DNA of 20,808 nt. Source: Conoideocrella luteorostrata. Taxonomy: Eukaryota; Ascomycota; Sordariomycetes; Hypocreales; Clavicipitaceae. The DNA lies in NCBI GenBank assembly GCA_032433595.1, contig JASWJB010000512.1, forward strand, positions 1 to 20,808. Reading direction: 5' to 3'. A program made the translations under genes and the position numbers. Below the pieces are notes generated by a model. The model had not been told where the DNA came from and searched no databases. It was given only the letters and a program-made list of their open reading frames with translations. Below are positions 10,726 through 20,191 of the stretch, in pieces (position 1 is the first letter of the stretch; each line of letters opens with the position of its first letter).

Positions 10726-10926
10726 TTCAATTACGCAGTATATGAACCGCAGATTAACGTGTGGATCGGGTTGCAATTGAGTTAAAAACCAAAGTCGAGA
10801 AGGATCGAGAAAGCTAAAGAGATGTCAAGCAGCGGTTGTCCATGGGTGGTACGAGGCAAGAAAGCGTATCAGCCTAATTGGGTGGTGTCGAAAGAGGGGA
10901 CAAACGGCGCGCGAAAGAAGCTGGAT

Positions 10927-10944
10927 CTACTCCGTATAGAGTAG
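10927..10944. repeat. Inverted repeat upstream of the transcription factor gene
   Basis: CTACTC and GAGTAG flank the six bases CGTATA, giving perfect 6-bp arms about 200 bp upstream of the regulator's start codon. The left arm overlaps one copy of the dispersed TACTCCGTA 9-mer. It could be a regulator site, but this is not shown. Confidence 0.35.
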
Positions 10945-11270
10945 AGGATTGCTAGTCCTAATCAAGACTCAACTCCAACGCGGTTGCCGCTCGTTTCATA
11001 AAGCGACTGTCCCAGTCGAGAATGGGCAGGGGAAGGAAGTCGGCGGCGAAACAAGCAAGCGTTGCAGAGCTGAACAACGATATAGAGGAGATGAATGTAT
11101 TGCAGAGTTGACGCAGAGAGATGGTGCAGGAATACAAGCCGGTATATTAGCTAGAAGCACCTTTATGTGGCGGCGGAGTCTTGTAGTAACGGGCATCTGT
11201 GCATAGCAGTACAGCATCTGGGTGCTTCCGTCAAGTTCAGGTTTCAACTGATGGTCGTCTGAATCGATCG

Positions 11271-11292
11271 TGTAGGGTCACTGTAGGGTCAC
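11271..11292. repeat. 11-bp direct repeat, two copies
   Basis: TGTAGGGTCAC occurs twice head to tail (11271-11281 and 11282-11292). The spacing is about one helical turn, which would put both copies on the same face of DNA. It lies in the divergent region, far from both start codons. Confidence 0.4.
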
Positions 11293-13418
11293 CGCAGAAG
11301 TCCAGCTCCGCTGCAAAAGCCACTGACGGCACGTCAGCTGAAAAGCCTTCCCACGAACTCGGAGTCGAGGACAAGCCGTGCTGATCCGTGCTTCGCGGAT
11401 GTGCCTGGCCGCAGCCGAAATGCAGGATTTGCGTGGCTTGTTCTGTTGGCCCCAGATATGTACCAATTGGACTGGTGCCTGACACCTTGGGGGCGTGAAG
11501 AAAGGAGTCGATGTTTTGTTTGTGTGGATTGCGGAGGGCATCCCAGTTCGTTTTCCATCCCAGCTGCCCAACGATGTGCTGCGGTAACTTATTGCACAGC
11601 GTTGCATATTCAGGTGCTACTACTCCCCTGCTCTTGCCCCAGCATGCCCTATTGGCCAACACCTGAGACCCCACGTAATTTTGTGCACTTTGCCCACGCA
11701 GTTCTTTAACCAACAGCAGCATCACACTGACGAGACAATTTCACGTTTTGTCGCAACGCTCTTCACAGCCGCGGGCACGCAATACTTCCGCGGGTTAGCA
11801 CTTGTGTGTGTCAAGACAGCCAAGTGGTCCTCCTCTCCGTTTCCCGGCAGAGACGGGTGGAGGCGTGAGGCATACTAGTAAGTAATACCAAGGCGCGAGG
11901 CAGGCTCCAGAACCCGGCGCGTCTCTATTCTCTCCACAAGACATGCGGCATCTCACGCCTTGTTCTCAATGCGGAGATGCCTACGGAGTATGCACGACTT
12001 ATTTACTTATTGTATTGTCTGGGATTGAGTGTCCATGCCCACCTCACTCGAGACATCTCCATCTGCGCTTGCGTCTTCTCCCCCGCCCCAAGGAATGCAT
12101 TAGGGCGGACCTTCAACTCAGCGGGCAGATTATTCGCATGCAACATATGGAGAACTGCCGGACGCCAATCCATTAGTTTCCGTGCTACATGTACGGAGTA
12201 GGTCAGGCCCGATTCGATTCTAATGCGGAGTAGCTGCTCAATATATTATAATGCGTCGAAGCCCAACCCGCCGGCTGGTAAGGAGACGACCTGAGAAATT
12301 AACGTAGGACTGTTCTACCAACTCTGGCGTTTTAGTCCAAACATAATACAGAGCACAGAGTGCAGAGTACAGATTATAGAGTACCGAGGACAAGTACTGA
12401 GGACGACGTATTACGGACCGACATACATACCCCCATATCTGCTCCGTCAAATACACTCACTGACTGAGATGCAGAGGCCATGTTTCATTGCCGTGGCCCA
12501 CATGATGAAACAATCGCCCTTAGACCCTTGTCCGAATCTGAGATGTCAACTTCGTTCTCAGCAACACATTTTACTTGTGCGAATGTGTCAGTCACTTGCA
12601 TTACGTCTCGCCTATTGAGGGCTGAGGTGCTGCCGGTGGCCACGTTGATAGGGGGGCTCAGATTCGTCATACTATTCATCTTCCCCCTCTTCTTCGCGCG
12701 AACAGCGGCTCTCTCTGGACGGCAGCTCACATGGCAGGGTGGGCACTGATTTTCTTGGCAATGAAACATTTCCATGCTCCGACGCAGCCACTTGCAAACT
12801 GCATATGCAAACATACATACGTACGGCGCCATATTAATTAATTAGTGATCAGGGCTGCCCTGGTTTCAATAGACGACGATTCGCTGTACCGACAAGGGTC
12901 GATCATGGGATGGTAGCACAAACTACAGCCATAAATCAACCATGCGATACAATATTGTATGGTCTTGTAACGGAGAACCTTAGTGGACGAGGTACGAATC
13001 CAGTGACGCTAAAACTTTCGCAAAGGTTGTCGCCGGCGGTGAGTACATGGATTGTGCCGTATCGGCAGGGGGCGCATATCGCTCCACTGCTCCAAGGAAG
13101 TGCATGCTTATTCAAAGCCCAGCACCATCCTGATTGGCTGGTGGACATGGCCTCACGCCACCGCGAAACAGCACCTTACCATACATGCCCAATACAACAC
13201 AGCACAACCAGGCTTCTAGGGCGAGCTTCCAATCCATCAAACCGTCTGTCTGGTCAGTTGCAGCTGCAGTATCCAGCTGAGTTTGCGGTTAACAGACAGG
13301 CACACAGCACACTCGATCATTATGGGCCGAGGGGGGCAAAAATAACTTCTAGTAGGACGTCGTCTGCTCCGTAGTCGAAGCCACTACCAATATCAGCGCA
13401 TAGTCCGAGTCAGTCGTC

Positions 13419-15442
13419 ATGGATCCAGTCTCCGTCGCCGGTCTAGCCTTGGGCGTTGCATCGCTTGGCCTGCAAGTGTACACAGGCTGTATTCAAGGTA
13501 TGGCTTGTCGTTCCTTTGTCTTCCATGCCCTGTGCAGAATAGAATCGTCAAGTACCCGCGTTGACAACTTAGCACACTAACCTTGTCCGCAGGTATACAG
13601 CTGTTGATTACCGCCATGGGGTATGACGATGAGTGCAAGTACCTTAATTTACGACTCCGGATGGAGCAACAACGGCTTTTTGCCTGGAGCGAGGCATCTG
13701 GGCTGCTGGATCTTGACGCAAAGAACCACGAAAAGGTTCTCAACTCCAACGTCTTTAATCTCCATCGGCAAACGGTGCTTGACATGCTGGTGCAAATCCA
13801 GTGCTTGATTGACGAATTTACTAGTCACCAGCGTAGACACAACAATCTCATGACTGTTCGAGATGATGACAACTTGCTGAGCGCGCCAGAAAAAGACGCT
13901 AAGCAGGCAAACTTTCCTCTATCGGAGAGAAAGCGAGACTTCATCAAGAATGCCATGAATAGCTTAAAAGTCAAATCACATGACAGCTACCAACGATTAA
14001 GATGGGTGTCGTTTGATAAGGCCGCTTTTGAGATGCTCCTGTCCAAGTTTTCGGTGTTAAATGACAACATGACCAATATCTTGGATCATTCGCTCCAGGT
14101 GGAGATCCGTAACACCGTCCAAGACACAAACCGTGGTATATTACTTCTGCATCACAAGATTGCTGACTTGAGTCAGCTTGTCCTGGCTCTCAAGTCCCAG
14201 CTAGATGCTGGTTCCGCACCTACGGGAGGCTCCCGCTTATCCAAGATGGAAAAAGAAGCAAGCATCGATGGGCTAATGCAGTTGTCCAAACTTGCCAAGT
14301 TCAAAGCGTTTAATGAAACCATAGACCCCAAGTCTGGCGTGCCCACTCAACAGGATGTGGCGGCAGCCAAATTTTTGGAACTAGCTAATCCATCTGAGCC
14401 TCGCCATGTCCAAGTACCGAGTTACCTAATAGAGCTGAGCCCAGACGTGGACGATGTTGACGCTCCACGATGCGAGGCTGTAATGAAGACTGCAACGGGC
14501 AAGAAACAAGTGTGGATAGAGTGGAAGGATTATGACACGGCAGGACTACATCCGGGTTCCCTTTCTAAACAGGATATCACTCTTCGGGTCAGGAAATTAG
14601 CTTCACTTCTCAATCACAGCCCAAAGCCGGAAGCATTTAGGACACCACATTGCCTGGGGTTCTTCGACAAAGCAGATCCTGAAGTACCAGCCGATGAGGT
14701 CGATATCCTCGATAGACGATTAGGTCTTATATTCGAGCGACCCAGCGGCGACTTACTGCACACGACACTTCCACCAGTTTCCCTAAACGATATTCTTCGG
14801 GACGGCAGCATCAGAAAGCCCCGCGTGACGGAACGGGTTCGCTTGGCACATGATTTGAGCAACTGTGTCTTGTACCTTCACGCGGTCAACTGGCTGCACA
14901 AAGGCCTTCGGAGTCACAACGTTCTCTTCTTCCGGACCCGCTCCGGACACATCGATTATCGACAACTTTATCTATCAGGGTTCGACTTTTCCCGTCCTGG
15001 AGGGTCAGACGAAATGACAGACGTGCCTGGCGACGATGCCGAACATGACCTTTACAGACATCCCGATGCTCAGGCAAACCGACGAAAAGATAGGCAGCGC
15101 TCAAAGAAGAGTTTCGACATTTACAGTCTGGGCGTCATCCTCGTGGAACTGGCACATTGGCAGACTGTGGATAGAGTTTTGGACGTTGACATGAGGCGTG
15201 CTCGTGGCAAGCCAGAAGCGTTGAGATGCATCCGAGACAAATTGCTTCAAGAAGAGTCCATAGCAGATGTCGGCGCGGAGATTGGCGAGAAGTATGAGGA
15301 AGCAACCAAGACCTGTCTCGCTGGTGGAAGGGAGCTGGGGATCCAAAATGGGGACGACGAGACGACGGACAAGGTGGCAGAAGAACTGTCTGTAAGATTC
15401 TACGAAGATGTTGTGAAGAAGCTAGGAAATATAGTGATTTAA
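13419..15442 (+). CDS. HeLo-domain protein with C-terminal pseudokinase-like domain
   Basis: The model has two exons, 13419-13497 and 13593-15442, encoding 642 residues. The intron 13498-13592 starts GTATGG, has a CACTAAC branch site (13575-13581) and ends CGCAG; splicing is phase 1 and rebuilds CIQGIQLL. Residues 1 to about 225 are a HeLo (prion-inhibition and propagation) domain, a helical bundle that begins with the typical hydrophobic first helix (MDPVSVAGLALGVASLGLQV). From about 320 to 640 lies a kinase-like fold. It keeps the candidate beta-3 lysine (WIEWK, Lys338) and the F-helix block DIYSLGVILVEL, but HRDLKPEN reads HKGLRSHN (462-469) and DFG reads GFD (489-491). Both catalytic aspartates are therefore lost, predicting a pseudokinase. 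HeLo domains permeabilise membranes in fungal heterokaryon incompatibility and are related to the MLKL four-helix bundle. A cell-death or immune role is inferred by family. No NLR partner lies in the window. Confidence 0.88.
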
Positions 15443-16207
15443 GTTCCTTGGTTTAGTTCTTCTTTTTCCTCTTCCTTTTTGGAGAAATACGTGACGCTCG
15501 CTATAGTGAGGGTCGTCATAGCCGCTAGGATGTGCTATGTAGAAATGAAAGACACAAATCTTTTCATGGCAAGACGTGGGTTTCAGCTCATAATATCTGA
15601 GAAGCATTTCGGGTGAATAAAGCCTTGGTCTCATCACACGCTGAGCCACACTTCCAACTGACCACCGTGCCACCACACCCGCGGTGTCACTTAAAACGGA
15701 ATGTCGTATGGCTATTCCTGTTATACTTTTTGCGCTTTCACGGCAACAAACCCGGTCATTGATATATTGCATGTCGCTTTCTTCGGTTGGAAGGGGAATT
15801 GTACGTCGCCTAACTGCCAGGAGGACGCCTGTTTTTATAGACGCATGCACGTGGCTCGGGGATCCTGATTGCTCATATTTGATGTGCAAGCGCACTCCCT
15901 TCGTGACACACTGGCGTTCGTGGTGACTAACTAAATAACCTGCTCTGTTAGCTGCGCGGGATAGATGCGTGGAAAACACATCAGCGACCGTAACCTCCCC
16001 ATCCCAAGGAATTGAAGCACGGGGCGGGTCGAATTCGGCGCTAAGGCAAAGTAGGTAACGGCCGAGGCTGAGCCGATGCCGATATTCCGAGAATGAAGCC
16101 ATTGTTGGCTCTGAGAGTCCGACAGAATTGCAGATATTGACTTCGGATGCTGCGGAACTTGGCCGCAGCCGGTCAGTCAAAAGATGCAAATAAAGACAAA
16201 CCCTCAT
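15422..16207 (-). CDS. Orphan open reading frame, antisense to the HeLo gene's 3' end
   Basis: An uninterrupted ATG-started frame of 261 codons on the minus strand, whose last 21 bases overlap the end of the HeLo coding sequence in antisense. An internal ATG at 16102 has a strong fungal start context (CCAACAATGGCT) and would give 226 residues. I recognise no domain, signal peptide or membrane segment. The product is basic, rich in Arg, Ser and His, and somewhat like translated noncoding DNA. Against that, 261 stop-free codons are unlikely by chance: (61/64)^261 is about 4e-6 per trial, well under one expected in the whole window. It could be a young orphan gene, part of a spliced gene, or an artefact of the HeLo 3' UTR. 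Confidence 0.25.
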   Translation of the reverse strand: MRVCLYLHLLTDRLRPSSAASEVNICNSVGLSEPTMASFSEYRHRLSLGRYLLCLSAEFDPPRASIPWDGEVTVADVFSTHLSRAANRAGYLVSHHERQCVTKGVRLHIKYEQSGSPSHVHASIKTGVLLAVRRRTIPLPTEESDMQYINDRVCCRESAKSITGIAIRHSVLSDTAGVVARWSVGSVAQRVMRPRLYSPEMLLRYYELKPTSCHEKICVFHFYIAHPSGYDDPHYSERHVFLQKGRGKRRTKPRNLNHYIS

Positions 16208-16791
16208 CAGAGAGGCTCTCAGCAGGCCGCGAACGACAGGACGGTTTTGTGATAATATGCTGAGATATGCCAGTCAATGGATGGCCCAGACGCCATGTTC
16301 CTCAAACCATCACTTTTCATGTCAGCAGTTCCCAACCCATCTCCGCCGGCCCCTTCATCCTCTGCTTATCATCCAGCGTCACACCCACGCACCCAAGGCG
16401 GTGGCACATTTTAACCCTTGAAGTGGCCATGCTCTCTCGGCAATAGTGTGCCGATGCCACAGCCTCAGCCCACTGTTTTTCGATGCCATCCCAAGTGTCT
16501 CTACATTGATGATTATTCTATTGGTCTTCTGAGTAGGTCTTTTACTTTTCAAGGACTAGTTTTTCCAGGTGCCGTATGATAGACACGAGTCGGCCTATCA
16601 AGTACTTGCCCTGGTCATACCGTCTTGCGTAAAGTTGCTACTCTTGCGTCATCAAGTTGACAAAGTCAACACTTAAAGATCGCTGTAGCCCACGCTTCTA
16701 TCCTTCCACGTCGCACATTTTGCATCATTCATTTGTTCGTCCTCTCCCATAGTAGTGTCTGCACGTACGGTCCGAACCCAAACCAATCAGT
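15443..16791. other. HeLo 3' flank and CYSTM gene promoter
   Basis: Apart from the uncertain antisense frame (15422-16207), this stretch has no recognised gene. The part nearest the CYSTM gene carries promoter-like elements: two CTTGCGT words (16624-16630 and 16643-16649), the second extending to TGCGTCA like a bZIP half-site, and the inverted repeat at 16656-16670. I see no clear TATA box in the last 120 bp. Confidence 0.45.
16656..16670. promoter_or_regulatory. Inverted repeat GTTGAC-AAA-GTCAAC upstream of the CYSTM gene
   Basis: Perfect 6-bp arms separated by three bases, 122 bp upstream of the CYSTM start codon and just downstream of a TGCGTCA word. The position and symmetry fit a binding site for a dimeric activator. 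The factor is unknown. Confidence 0.4.
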
Positions 16792-17268
16792 ATGCCTGCT
16801 ACCGAGCAACAGATGACGCAAGAGTCCGCTCCGGCGGCTTTCCCCCAGACCCAAGCCAATACTGAGCAGCCCGTAAGTGTTCATGCCTTCAAGTTCGGTT
16901 TGGATCATGGAACACTTTAAATCCATGGATGATGCGTGCCAAGACGGCCGCTCCCGAGACCGCTACCGCTTCCGCCACTGACACCCTACCTACCCTGCAA
17001 TATCATCAACAAATCGCAGCGCAATCAAACAATAAATGTACAATCGCTCGTCGACTGAATGCTGTTTTCTGACATGAGACATTATGTAGCGCCCTGTTGA
17101 ACCAATGTCCGCGGACTCTATGCGCCTACGAGGCGGTGGCGAAGGCGAGGTAAGCAACACCGTGTGCGCTGACGACACCACGTTCGGCTCATGCTCACTT
17201 TGAACCAGGCTATTTGCTGTGGACTCTGTGCCGGCCTCTGCTGTTTTGAGTGCTGCGAATGTTGTTAA
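16792..17268 (+). CDS. Small CYSTM-type cysteine-rich C-tail protein
   Basis: The model has three exons, 16792-16872, 17090-17149 and 17209-17268, encoding only 66 residues. The first 47 residues are hydrophilic and Gln/Pro/Ala-rich, ending MRLRGGGEGE. The last 19 residues contain nine cysteines (AICCGLCAGLCCFECCECC), the pattern of CYSTM proteins, which are tail-anchored or palmitoylated and linked to stress tolerance. Both introns are phase 0: 16873-17089 (GTAAGT..GTAG, CTGAC branch site at 17069-17073) and 17150-17208 (GTAAGC..CCAG, GCTGAC at 17168-17173). The reading frame, the three consensus splice pairs and the Cys tail ending exactly at a stop support one another. Intron 1 holds a GC-rich segment (about 16943-16995) that could be an alternative exon. 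The product probably associates with membranes by its C-terminus; its role is inferred from the family. Confidence 0.82.
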
Positions 17269-18103
17269 ACAAGCATGTTAACTAGTCGACCATAAATCAA
17301 ATTGTATCGGTCGGCACCCATATGGACGGGCCTTATGATACAGTCGGCTATTTAGCACAAGGTTTACCCATTCAGTTACTCGATCGGTCTGGGATTAATC
17401 GGTTGACTGCAAAATTGTTTGCCATCGATCTATTTCGCGACTGGTTACTTTTTCAGCAGGACGTGGACTTCGAGATTAATCCAGAATATAACATCACATT
17501 AATGTCGACGTCTTGTGCACATGTGAGGTCGAATGTACTTGGATATATGGGTGGGCAGATTAGCTGTTTCAACGACGCAGGCAGGACCCCGCAATTCACA
17601 TTATAATTGACCCTGTGCAATAATAGATGACTGATATACTGATAGACTGACTTGTCGATATACAAATGTTTTTCACTGGTCATAAAATCGTCGAAATGTT
17701 GCGTTTAGACTTGTGAGCTTGGCGGTCTGCAGGTTCTCACACGATAGGCACTACCGGGTACCAATCGAGCTTGGACGGAGAAGCCTCATTGATGCGTTCT
17801 GTAGCCGGTGACCTAGTGAATAAACAGGACATATCTCGGCTTCTACAGCAGAACACACATATTCATAAATGCAATAGCTGTCCGTACAGCAGCGGCAGGC
17901 CGACTTACTTATACCATGGAGTGAGGTTGTGAGGTTGTAAGGTTGTGGGTTATGGTCTACGGAGTCTGTGGCTCGAACTACTCACGAGGGTGGGGCCGAC
18001 TTCTGACATTGAAATCCACGATATTGTCATTGTGCTGCCCTCGAGCCTAGAAGAATAAAAAGAACTCAAATCGCGGCAATGGATTAGAAAGCTCGTTGCT
18101 GGA

Positions 18104-18110
18104 TATAAAT
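18104..18110 (+). promoter_or_regulatory. TATA-like element of the peptidase gene
   Basis: TATAAAT lies about 190 bp upstream of the peptidase ATG and 31 bp upstream of a short upstream ORF. No closer TATA-like string is seen. Confidence 0.45.
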
Positions 18111-18140
18111 CCGCCATCAATTCATTCTAGAGTTGGACAA

Positions 18141-18251
18141 ATGCCTTCCCCTGATCCTGAAGAAGCATCCAAGGCCTTTTTATACGACCGCGTGAGGGTC
18201 GCATCGAAGTCAGCTCATCAGGAGGCGCAACTCCCGTATCGTTTAAATTGA
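18141..18251 (+). CDS. Possible upstream ORF in the peptidase leader (36 codons)
   Basis: ATG at 18141 in the context ACAAATGCC opens a 36-codon frame ending with TGA at 18249-18251, 46 bp before the peptidase start. It is translated only if transcription begins upstream of 18141, which is borderline given the TATA-like element at 18104. If present in the mRNA it could reduce translation of the main frame. The peptide resembles nothing I know. Confidence 0.3.
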   Translation: MPSPDPEEASKAFLYDRVRVASKSAHQEAQLPYRLN

Positions 18252-18297
18252 AGGCACCTCACCGAGAAAAACCTGAAGACACTTGTATCCTCGAAAT

Positions 18298-20191
18298 ATG
18301 ATGATGCCGTCTCTGTCAACCAAACTCCTAGGCTCCTCTGCCGCTCTGCTCGCTCTGTCGCGCAACGCGACATCCCAGTTCGACTGGAACTCCATCACTC
18401 CGTCACGGGACCTACACTACGTAAAATGCTACGACGGACTTGAATGCGCCCGTGCTCTTATGCCCCTGGATTGGCTCGAGGAAAGTGTCGATCGTACAGT
18501 CACCCTCGCGGTGGTGAAGGTCCCTGCGAAAGTGCAAACCAGCGACCACCGCTATGGTGGCACTGTCATGGCTAACCCTGGAGGACCCGGCGCCTCTGGT
18601 GTCCTACACATGCTGAAAAATGGGCGTTATATCCAGGACATGGTCGGCTCAGATGAACTACACTTCGAAATCTTATCTTTTGACCCGCGCGGAACGGGAC
18701 TGAGCACACCTCGGGCTGATTGCTATGCAAGCGAGACCGCGAGACAAGCCGCCGAGTGGCAGTCGCGTGGCGCCGGTGAGCTGGACTCTCTGCACATCCC
18801 TACACTGAAGCGAGCTCTGGCCAAGGCGAAGGCGCATGGGCATCAATGTGCCAGATACCGTGATGAAGAGGTGGATTTCAACATCCATGAGTTTACGGCG
18901 ACGGCTTCAACCGCGCGCGACATGCTGAGACTGGTGGACAAGACTGAGGAGCTGCGCCAAGAGACCGTTTCGCGGCCGACGGCCATGGACAGTTCGCAAC
19001 AACAACAACCACTGGATGGGAAAAGAAAACATAGTAGTGGGCAGGGAAGACTGCAGTACTATGGTACATCGTATGGAACGGTCCTTGGGAACACCTTCTT
19101 GTCCATGTTTCCTGGTCGTGTTAAGCGCATGATACTGGACGGTGTGGTTATACCAGAACATTGGGTACTTGGAGTAAGCTGTCTATTCCCCTTACATCAG
19201 CCACTCAACGTGAAGACGTGGCATTACTAAAAATGGCCACTCGAAGCTGACAAATCGGATGCAGAACTGGGATGAGAGCATGCGGGACAACCATCGCGCC
19301 GTCGACTATCTCTACCAGTCGTGTTTCCAAGCGGGCTCATCAGAGTGTGCTCTGCGAAAAGACTCCGACCACTCCTGGCACGAGATTCAACAACGCGTCC
19401 AAGCACTCATCGACCGCTTGGATAACGACCCCGCGCCAGGCGTCACAGTCGGCGGACCAGAAATCTTCATTGACGGGGTTGCCATCCTCGAACTTATCTC
19501 CGGACAGGTCTTCTCGCCGCTCGACTTCTTTGAGGGCTTGTCTTCGACACTTGCGCAAGCCGTGGACGGAAACTACACCGAGTTGTTGGAGCAACTGGTT
19601 CCGTCTTTGAGTGACAACGACAACGACAACAACAAAGAGAAGCATGGCGATGAAGATGCCGTTACGGCGCTTGCCCGCCCCTACACTTGGTTTGACGACG
19701 CCTTCTCTTCTGTAGCTTGTGGCGACGCAGAAAATCCAGGCAACTACACTCTGTCGCACTGGAAGCATGTCCTCGAGCGCATTCTGGCTCGCTATCCCAG
19801 GCTGGGCGTCCGTGCCGTGGACCAGACCATCAAATGCGCAGGGTGGCAGTCCCACCCTAAGGATCGCTTCGCAGGACCGTTTATCTCCCCCGAGGCGGAT
19901 CCAAAGGAAGTGGAAGGACGCCCATCTGCTCCCCTGCTGCTGCTGTCAAGCTTATATGATCCTGTGACGCCGCTCGCGAGCGCGAATGTCGTTGCAAGGG
20001 GCCACCCTGGGTCGAGCGTGTTAGTGCAGAAGTCGGTTGGGCATTGTACTTTGTTTTCTGGACCGAGTAGGTGCTTGCGCAGGGCGGTCAGGGCGTACAT
20101 GGCGGATGGGACGATGCCACAGGAGGGGGCTGTTTGTGGAGGGGATTGTGTGCCGTTTGAGGAATGCCCGCATGAAAGAGGCCATTTATGA
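18298..20191 (+). CDS. Secreted TAP-like alpha/beta-hydrolase serine peptidase (family S33)
   Basis: The model has two exons, 18298-19173 and 19265-20191, encoding 600 residues, usual for fungal tripeptidyl-aminopeptidase-like enzymes that remove N-terminal peptides outside the cell. Intron 19174-19264 is phase 0 (GTAAGC..GCAG, GCTGAC branch site at 19246-19251) and joins HWVLG to NWDESMRD. A likely signal peptide covers residues 1 to about 26 (Lys9, then a hydrophobic core). The oxyanion-hole block NPGGPGASG (93-101), FDPRGTG (128-134), nucleophile elbow GTSYG with Ser258, Asp524 (LYDPVTPL) and His552 (VGHCTLF) give a complete catalytic triad. The TAP-like C-terminal domain holds the Asp and His. 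Two low-complexity insertions lie at about 231-250 (Gln/Lys-rich) and 409-422 (Asp/Asn-rich). Three consecutive ATGs (18298, 18301, 18304) make the start uncertain by two residues. The role is probably nutritional. Confidence 0.9.
19613..19632. repeat. GACAAC microsatellite within the peptidase coding sequence
   Basis: Three GACAAC hexamers plus extra bases encode the Asp/Asn run at residues 409-415 of the peptidase. It is in frame and lies between the active-site blocks, so length changes in steps of three or six would be tolerated in a surface loop. Confidence 0.55.

Larger units (their letters stand above)
10726..13418. other. Divergent intergenic region between the transcription factor and HeLo genes
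   Basis: About 2.7 kb with no recognised gene. It should carry two divergent promoters. It holds three exact copies of the TACGGAGTA/TACTCCGTA 9-mer (10928-10936, 11982-11990, 12192-12200). A minus-strand frame from ATG 11722 to 11237 (161 codons), a plus-strand frame at 12910-13374 (154 codons) and a minus-strand frame at 12485-12832 (115 codons) have no family features. Frames of that length are expected about once by chance in this much DNA, so I do not call them genes. Confidence 0.5.
17269..18297. other. CYSTM 3' flank and peptidase promoter
   Basis: A plus-strand frame at 17322-17606 (94 codons, ATG) has no recognised features and lies where the CYSTM 3' UTR should be; I do not call it. 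A short array of GAGGTTGT-like units (about 17923-17948) and a TACGGAGT word (17959-17966) are visible. The right part holds the peptidase promoter with a TATA-like element at 18104-18110. Confidence 0.45.

Noticed and set aside
11237..11722. Minus-strand frame of 161 codons
   Set aside because: No domain, no intron signals, and frames of this length are expected about once by chance in the window.
12910..13374. Plus-strand frame of 154 codons just upstream of the HeLo gene
   Set aside because: It ends 45 bp before the HeLo start, where promoter and leader should lie; the composition is not protein-like and no family is recognised.
13419..15442. Active serine/threonine kinase
   Set aside because: The catalytic Asp of the HRD motif and the DFG Asp are both absent, so phosphotransfer activity is unlikely.
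17322..17606. Plus-strand ATG frame of 94 codons after the CYSTM gene
   Set aside because: It lies in the likely 3' UTR, with no recognisable motif and no conserved-looking composition.
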